From: Ignavibacteria bacterium | GTDB taxonomy: Bacteria; Bacteroidota; Ignavibacteria; SZUA-365 | NCBI GenBank assembly: GCA_016720835.1 | Contig: JADKJW010000002.1 | Span: forward strand, 1 to 64,000 | DNA: 64,000 bases | Direction of reading: 5' to 3' | Part shown: piece after piece, positions 59,146 to 64,000 of the stretch | Numbering within the stretch: the first letter of the stretch is position 1 | Layout: the number at the start of each line of letters is the position of its first letter | The notes under the pieces: generated by a model | What the model was told of the DNA's origin: nothing | Database searches by the model: none | Seen by the model: only the letters and a program-made list of their open reading frames with translations | Made by a program: the position numbers and the translations under genes

Positions 59146-60534
59146 TTACATCCAGTATTCGTCCTTGTTCAGGCCGTGCTTGCGCATTTTCTTCACGAAG
59201 TTCGTCCTCTCGACGCCAAGCTGTTCCGCGGCGCGGGTCTGATTGCCGCCGCAGGCCCGCAAGGCCTCGATGATGAGGTTGCGCTCGAAGCGCTCCACCT
59301 GGTCCGACAGCGGGCCGGTGTCGCGCTGCTCCCGGTTGTCCGGCTTGTCGTGTCCGACGGCCTTCAACGCATGCGCCACCGTATGGACGTCGATCTCTTC
59401 CGATTCGGCGAAGATGGCGAGTTTGGTGACCACGCTGTCGAGTTCGCGCACGTTGCCGCGCCACTCCTGTTTCTGCAGGAGCTCGATGGCCGCCGGCGTG
59501 AACAGGTGTGTCTGAAGCGCGTGCTGCTGGCAGGCCCTGGTGAGCAGGTGCTTGGCGAGCACATCGATATCCTCCGGCCGCTCGCGCAGGGGCGGCATGT
59601 GGATATCGTACTTGTTGAGGCGGAAGAAGAGATCCTCGCGGAAGTCTCCGGAGGCGATCAATGCCGCGAGATGCTTGTTGGTCGCGCTGATCACGCGCAC
59701 GTCCACGTCGCGCTCCCGCGTGTCGCCGACCCGGCGCACCTTGCCGTTGTTGAGGACGTGCAGGAGCTTCTTCTGGAAGTCCGTGGAGGTGTTCGCGATT
59801 TCGTCGAGAAAGATCGTGCCGCCGTCCGCTTCCTCGAAGAGGCCGCGCTTTTCGGCGTTCGCGCCGGTGAAGGCCCCCTTCACAAAGCCGAACAGCTCGG
59901 CCTCGAGCAGCGTCTCCGCCAGCGCGCCGCAATCAACGCCGACGAAGGGCTTCGAGCGCCGCGGACTGAGGGCGTGAATGGCCTTGGCCAGCACTTCCTT
60001 CCCGACCCCGCTTTCGCCCGTGATCAGCACCGGGACGATGGTCACGGCCACCTTCTCGGCCTTCGCGAGGATCTTGTGAATCTGCGGGCTCTGGCTGACC
60101 ATCCCCACCTGCTTCATGACTTCTTCAAGCCGCATGGAGTCGATTTTCGGCTGTCCGGAGTCGAGCGCGCGACTCACCGCCTCCTTCAGCGACAACACAT
60201 CGATCGGCTTCGGAAGAAAATTGTACGATCCTTTCTTCGCCGCCTCGAGCGCGACGGGCACGTCGTAGGATTGCCCGGTGATCATGATCACCGGAATTTC
60301 GGGCCAGTTCTGCACGATGCGGCTGAGCACATCCATGCCGTTCATTTCCACCATCACCACGTCGAGCAGCACCAGGTCGGCCGACTGCACCTGCAGGTGG
60401 TTGAGCGCTTCCACGGGATTCGTCTTGATCACCGGGCGATAGCCGAGGTGCGCGAGAATGTCGGCGACGGACTGGCAAAAATCCAGATCGTCGTCCACGA
60501 TGAGAATCGTTCCTTTGCCGTTCATGGAGTTCAC
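59146..60534 (-). CDS. Sigma-54-dependent response regulator (NtrC family)
   Basis: 462 residues. The ATG at 60532-60534 overlaps the histidine kinase stop (ATGA). The receiver domain (1-125) has IVDDD and the phosphorylatable Asp58 in LVLLDVVM, with Lys109 in FLPKP. The AAA+ domain (about 140-375) has Walker A GESGVGKE (173-180), the sigma-54 contact loop GAFTGA (220-225) and Walker B GGTIFLDEIA (238-247). The C-terminal Fis-type HTH is NQTRAAEQLGVERTNFVKKMRKHGL. It should activate RpoN-dependent promoters on phosphorylation by the adjacent kinase. No -24/-12 promoter was recognised in the window, so targets are unknown. Confidence 0.95.
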   Translation of the reverse strand: MNSMNGKGTILIVDDDLDFCQSVADILAHLGYRPVIKTNPVEALNHLQVQSADLVLLDVVMVEMNGMDVLSRIVQNWPEIPVIMITGQSYDVPVALEAAKKGSYNFLPKPIDVLSLKEAVSRALDSGQPKIDSMRLEEVMKQVGMVSQSPQIHKILAKAEKVAVTIVPVLITGESGVGKEVLAKAIHALSPRRSKPFVGVDCGALAETLLEAELFGFVKGAFTGANAEKRGLFEEADGGTIFLDEIANTSTDFQKKLLHVLNNGKVRRVGDTRERDVDVRVISATNKHLAALIASGDFREDLFFRLNKYDIHMPPLRERPEDIDVLAKHLLTRACQQHALQTHLFTPAAIELLQKQEWRGNVRELDSVVTKLAIFAESEEIDVHTVAHALKAVGHDKPDNREQRDTGPLSDQVERFERNLIIEALRACGGNQTRAAEQLGVERTNFVKKMRKHGLNKDEYWM

Positions 60535-61814
60535 ATCCGGGGAATGGGCAGCCGGATCTGGAAACTGGTTCCGTAGCCGGGCTCGCTGGTGAAAGTAATC
60601 TCGCCGTTATGTTCCTGAATGATCTTCTGGACGATGACCAGCCCGAGGCCGGTCCCGCCCTGACTGTGCGTGGAGAAGGGGCGGAAGATGCTCTTGCGCA
60701 CATCGTCGCTCATGCCCACGCCGGTGTCGGTGATGGTGATCTCCACGTAGTCGCCGGGACGATCGATCCACTGTCCGGGAGCGGTGGCGATGATGATGCG
60801 CCCCTCGCGCGAGCCGATGGCGCGGATGGCGTTGTCGCACAGATTCTGTATCGCCTCGGGAAAATGGGCGATGTCGATGCCGATGCGGGGCAGTGAGCGC
60901 GAGAGGGACGTGCGGATCTCGATGTTCCCGCTGACCTTGGCACGATACTCGTCGGCAATGTTCTGGAGGATGACGTTGACGTCGTTCGGCAACAGGTTGA
61001 GCTGTTCCTTGTTCGCGAGGCGCGTGAGGTTGTGGACGATCTCGTTGAGCTTGCGCGACTCGTTGACGATGCGGTCGAGGTACTTGCTCACTTCGGGCGC
61101 GGGCTTGACCGCCTGCTCGCTCAGCACCATCTCCAGATGCTGCGCCGTGAGGGTGATGGTGGAGAGGGGGGTTTTGGCCTTGTGCGCGACGTGCTGCGCG
61201 ACTCCCGACCAGTTGACACGGCGGTCCTTCTCGATGGCCTCGGTGATGTCCGCCACCACGAGCAGGTAGCCGTCGAGCCGCTTGCTGTCGGTGAATATCG
61301 GATACCCCTTCACGACGAGCGTGCGCATCGATTTCTGGAAATTGAAGATCAGTTCACGCTCGATGCCGTGCCGCTGGCCTTTCAGCTCCTCGAAGACGTC
61401 GAGGATCTCCGGTGTCGGGGCGTTCTTCAGGTAGTACGTGTAGTCTTCCTCCATCGTGACGAAATCGTCGAACCCGAGGAGCTGCTTGGCCGAACGGTTC
61501 ATCATGCGGAGCTGGAACGTCTTGTCGAAGATCAGGATGGCGTTGGACTGGAACGTGTCGAAGAGCCGCTGCTCCTGCCGCGCGAGGTTGCGCGCATAAT
61601 TGCGGATCCCGTAGATCGAGAGCAGCAGCAGGCCTCCGACGAGCGCCGTCTCCGTGCGGTAGCGTTCCCACAGGATGGAGAAGATCGAATTGTTCTGATA
61701 ATGCTCGTCGATGATCTGCCGCTCGATGTCCGCGGGCACTTCCTGCCTCCTGAGCTTCTGCGACGGCTCCTGGGCGGCGGCCGTGATCGCGGCGAAGGTG
61801 AGCAGCGCCGCCAT
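60531..61814 (-). CDS. Membrane histidine kinase with PAS domain
   Basis: 427 residues from the ATG at 61812-61814 (MAALLTFAAI), 16 bases after larC; the longer frame is a shadow of larC. A signal-like N-terminus (to about 18), a short periplasmic part (about 19-54) and one transmembrane helix (TALVGGLLLLSIYGI, about 56-70) precede a PAS domain (about 85-200, SNAILIFDKTFQLRMMNRSAKQLLGF). The dimerisation/phosphoacceptor helix has His211 in QHVAHKAKTPLST. The HATPase shows N-box NLCDNAIRAIG, G1 ITDTGVGMS and G2 GGTGLGLVIVQKI. The sensory part is too small to bind a complex ligand, so sensing may be via PAS or the membrane. It is paired with the NtrC-type regulator. Confidence 0.9.
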   Translation of the reverse strand: MAALLTFAAITAAAQEPSQKLRRQEVPADIERQIIDEHYQNNSIFSILWERYRTETALVGGLLLLSIYGIRNYARNLARQEQRLFDTFQSNAILIFDKTFQLRMMNRSAKQLLGFDDFVTMEEDYTYYLKNAPTPEILDVFEELKGQRHGIERELIFNFQKSMRTLVVKGYPIFTDSKRLDGYLLVVADITEAIEKDRRVNWSGVAQHVAHKAKTPLSTITLTAQHLEMVLSEQAVKPAPEVSKYLDRIVNESRKLNEIVHNLTRLANKEQLNLLPNDVNVILQNIADEYRAKVSGNIEIRTSLSRSLPRIGIDIAHFPEAIQNLCDNAIRAIGSREGRIIIATAPGQWIDRPGDYVEITITDTGVGMSDDVRKSIFRPFSTHSQGGTGLGLVIVQKIIQEHNGEITFTSEPGYGTSFQIRLPIPRM

Positions 61815-61830
61815 CGCGGCAATCCGTATG

Positions 61831-63192
61831 TCAGCGGGTCTGCGCAAGGTCCGCCTCCAGCTGCGCGTACACGTCCACGAGCGGGATGCCCCGCTCGCGC
61901 GCGATGCGCCTGCATTCTTCGTGTTCGGGCACGCGCGTGGTCCGGCCATCCCGCGTGATGACTTTCACGGCGACGCTGCCGTGGCGCGTCTCCGCCATCT
62001 GCACGTCGCGTGACAATTTCCTGCGCTGCACCTCGCGATAGCGGAGCCCCGACGTCGTCGTCTCCGCGAACAGCGCGGCGGTCACGCGATCCAATGCGGA
62101 GGCTGCGCATGTGACGGTCACGAGATGCCCCGGCCGGCCCTTCTTCATCAGCACCGGCGTGACGTACGCGTCGTGCGCGCCTTCCTCGAGCAGGCGCTCG
62201 ATCAGGTATGGATAGATCTCGGGCGACATGTCATCGATGTTGGTATCCAGCACGATGAGCGGCTCCTCGTCATACTCGTCAGGCAAGGTGCCGATGACGA
62301 TGCGGAGCAGATTCGGCATGCCTGGGATGTCCCGGCCTCCCGCGCCGTACCCGACGGCTTCCACGGACAGCTGCTGCGCGCCCGTCAGAACGCCTGCGCT
62401 CAGGGCGGCAATGACCGCGGCGCCGGTGGGCGTGGTCAGTTCGAAGGGAACATCGGTCAATTCGATCGGATACCCCTTGAGAATTTCGAGCGTTGCGGGT
62501 GTTGGAATCGGCATGGTCCCATGCTGCGTTTCGATAAAGCCGCCGGATCCGGTGCGTACCGGTCGCGAAAATACGCGATCGATCCCCCACTTGTCGAGGC
62601 AAATCGCGATGCCGACGATATCGACGATCGAATCGACGGCGCCGACTTCATGAAAATGGACATGCTCGAGCGCCGTGTCATGAATTTTCGCCTCGGCCTT
62701 CGCAATCGTCAGAAAGATCGCCTTCGCGGTGTCCTTCACGCGCGCATCGAGCGTGCTCGCGTCGATCAGGCGCACGATGCCGCGGTACGAGCGGTCGTCG
62801 CGAGAATGTACGCCATGTACGGCCGGGAGAGGCTGCGGACCTTCATGCGGATGCGGATGATCGTGCGGATGCGGATGATCGTGCGCATGCGGATGATCGT
62901 GCGCATGCGGGTGATCATGGGTATGCGGATGATTGTGGACATGCGTGTGATCATGCGAGGGTGCTGACGGAGGCATCGTTCGTTCCAGTGGAGCGGCATC
63001 GAGCAGCACATCGATTTTCGTTGCGGTGATCATGCTGCGCATGAGATGGCGTTCCGCAATGCGATATCCTCCGAGGGGGAGTTTCTTCAGTTCCTCGGCG
63101 ATGACGTCGAGCGACAATCCGGCGTTGACGAAGGCGCCGATGGTCATGTCGCCGCTGATGCCGGCAAACGTGTCAAAGTAGGCGATACGCAT
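61831..63192 (-). CDS. larC: Nickel-pincer cofactor nickel-insertion protein LarC
   Basis: 453 residues as a single uninterrupted frame. LarC inserts Ni into the pincer nucleotide used by lactate racemase and related LarA enzymes. MRIAYFDTFAGISGDMTIGAFVNAGL and the His-rich loop (about 79-125, HDHTHVHNHPHTHDHPHAHD type) mark the N-terminal metal-binding part. VHFHEVGAVDSIVDIVG, TPTGAA, ETNIDDMSPE-like LDTNIDDMSPEIYPYL and VLMKKGRPGHLVTVTC mark the rest. In Lactiplantibacillus the gene needs a frameshift to join LarC1 and LarC2; here it is fused. No larA, larB or larE is in the window. pyrF is 15 bases upstream. Confidence 0.92.
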   Translation of the reverse strand: MRIAYFDTFAGISGDMTIGAFVNAGLSLDVIAEELKKLPLGGYRIAERHLMRSMITATKIDVLLDAAPLERTMPPSAPSHDHTHVHNHPHTHDHPHAHDHPHAHDHPHPHDHPHPHEGPQPLPAVHGVHSRDDRSYRGIVRLIDASTLDARVKDTAKAIFLTIAKAEAKIHDTALEHVHFHEVGAVDSIVDIVGIAICLDKWGIDRVFSRPVRTGSGGFIETQHGTMPIPTPATLEILKGYPIELTDVPFELTTPTGAAVIAALSAGVLTGAQQLSVEAVGYGAGGRDIPGMPNLLRIVIGTLPDEYDEEPLIVLDTNIDDMSPEIYPYLIERLLEEGAHDAYVTPVLMKKGRPGHLVTVTCAASALDRVTAALFAETTTSGLRYREVQRRKLSRDVQMAETRHGSVAVKVITRDGRTTRVPEHEECRRIARERGIPLVDVYAQLEADLAQTR

Positions 63193-63207
63193 GGAGGAAT
63201 TGCAGGC

Positions 63208-64000
63208 TCACGCTGACGGAAGCGCCGCATTGATCTCGTCGCGCAGCGCGATGGCCGCCTCCCGGGCGCGAGCGGCGAAGTCACGCTCGCCCGAGGCATA
63301 GAGGATACCCCTGCTCGAGTTGAACACGCCCCGGAGACCGGCCGGCGTCACGCCCGCGCGCACGGACTGCTCCACATCCCCGCCCTGCGCCCCGAGACCC
63401 GGGATCAGGATCGGCATGTCGCCCGCAGTCGCGCGAATGGCGGCGAGCTCGGAAGGATGCGTCGCGCCCACGACCAGGCCGCAGTTGCCGGCCTCGTTCC
63501 ACTCGAGAATCCGGTCGAGCACGTGCGCGTACAGGGGCCGGCCCTCCACCTCGAGATACTGGAAGTCGCGCGATCCCTTGTTGGATGTGAGCGTCAGGAT
63601 GAACACGCCCTTGTCCTTGTGCGCCAGAAAGGGTTGCACGGAGTCGTAGCCCATGTAGGGCGCCACCGTGACGGCATCGAAACCGAACCCATCGAACAAT
63701 GCGGCCGCATACATCGCGGAGGTGTTCCCGATATCGCCCCGCTTGCCGTCTCCGATCGTGACGATGTCGGTCGGAATGGCATCGAGAGTCAGTCTGATCG
63801 TCTCGTGCGCATCGGGTCCGAGCGCCTCGTAGAAGGCGAGGTTGAGTTTGTAGGATTGCACGACGTCGGCCGTCGCCTCGATGATGGCGCGATTGAAGGC
63901 CAGAACGGGATTCACTTCCGTGCGCAAATGCGCGGGAATCTTGGCGGGGTCGGTGTCGAGTCCCACACAGACGAGGCTTTTGTTTTTGGTCGTGACAGCG
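63208..64000 (-). CDS. pyrF: Orotidine-5'-phosphate decarboxylase, type 2 (5' end missing)
   Basis: The frame is open to the window edge, so the start codon lies outside; 263 codons are visible, with TTKNKSLVCVGLDTDPAKIP near the edge. The class 2 PyrF active-site block is DGKRGDIGNTSAMYA (Lys-Asp pair), with FNRAIIEATADVVQSYKLNLAFYEALG before it. LVVGATHPSELAAIR, ILIPGLGAQGG and VFNSSRGILYA, the phosphate-binding part, follow. The enzyme decarboxylates OMP to UMP. Pyrimidine synthesis is also represented by the CarB half gene at 45 kb. Confidence 0.93.
   Translation of the reverse strand, partial: AVTTKNKSLVCVGLDTDPAKIPAHLRTEVNPVLAFNRAIIEATADVVQSYKLNLAFYEALGPDAHETIRLTLDAIPTDIVTIGDGKRGDIGNTSAMYAAALFDGFGFDAVTVAPYMGYDSVQPFLAHKDKGVFILTLTSNKGSRDFQYLEVEGRPLYAHVLDRILEWNEAGNCGLVVGATHPSELAAIRATAGDMPILIPGLGAQGGDVEQSVRAGVTPAGLRGVFNSSRGILYASGERDFAARAREAAIALRDEINAALPSA

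Overview
The window looks like one chromosomal contig from a high-GC member of the Bacteroidota-Chlorobiota (FCB) lineage, most likely an Ignavibacteria or Kapabacteria relative. The main evidence is a set of secreted proteins ending in type IX secretion (T9SS) sorting tails of the form LGQNYPNPFNPST...GTYxYxLQF...TRRMTLMK. Supporting evidence is DUF5777-type barrels, HpnCDE squalene synthesis, and several candidate TAnnTTTG-like -7 boxes. This placement is inferred from protein families; there is no rRNA in the window.

Layout. 1-4.1 kb: a truncated glycine-zipper lipoprotein, a secreted unknown, an M20 dipeptidase and an outer-membrane barrel, all on the minus strand. 4.1-8.1 kb: a heparinase II/III-like T9SS cargo, then an 830-bp stretch of almost pure G and T (probably an assembly artefact) and intergenic hairpins. 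8.1-18.3 kb: mnmA diverging from a YCF48-like propeller cargo; the minus-strand run Rsm22-like/hpnC/hpnD/hpnE; terC; and a pirin gene beside a marR regulator with matching palindromes. 18.4-19.8 kb: a 647-bp internally deleted IS4-type element with intact ends and target duplication, then a RelE/Phd-type toxin-antitoxin pair. 20-33 kb: VWA/FGE protein, ASH-domain cargo, two lipoproteins, rsmG, an OmpA-type lipoprotein, a barrel, and a 1302-residue IgGFc-binding-domain/LamG cargo. 33-38.2 kb: three tandem paralogous cargo genes, the middle one decayed, with DNA signs of gene conversion. 38.7-46.8 kb: pta, gpmI, a Tat-signal aminotransferase, an NFACT (RqcH/FbpA) gene with an apparent CTG start, and a stand-alone C-terminal half of CarB. 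47-53.2 kb: a helix-turn-helix/AT-hook-like/coiled-coil protein, a VWA cargo, DUF1003, and a compact OB-fold/YceI/DUF5777/two-cytochrome locus. 53.3-64 kb: era/asparaginase/ruvB/lptC on the minus strand, rsmA/PAP2 on the plus strand, tRNA-Gly(GCC), a sigma-54 two-component pair, larC, and pyrF running off the edge.

The most distinctive property is intergenic. Many gaps hold short low-complexity or tandem repeats from a limited set of recurring word families, reused at distant sites, in both orientations, and often abutting start or stop codons. One word family is the insertion site of the IS4 derivative, and one abuts the gene with the odd start codon. No CRISPR, prophage or rRNA operon is visible.
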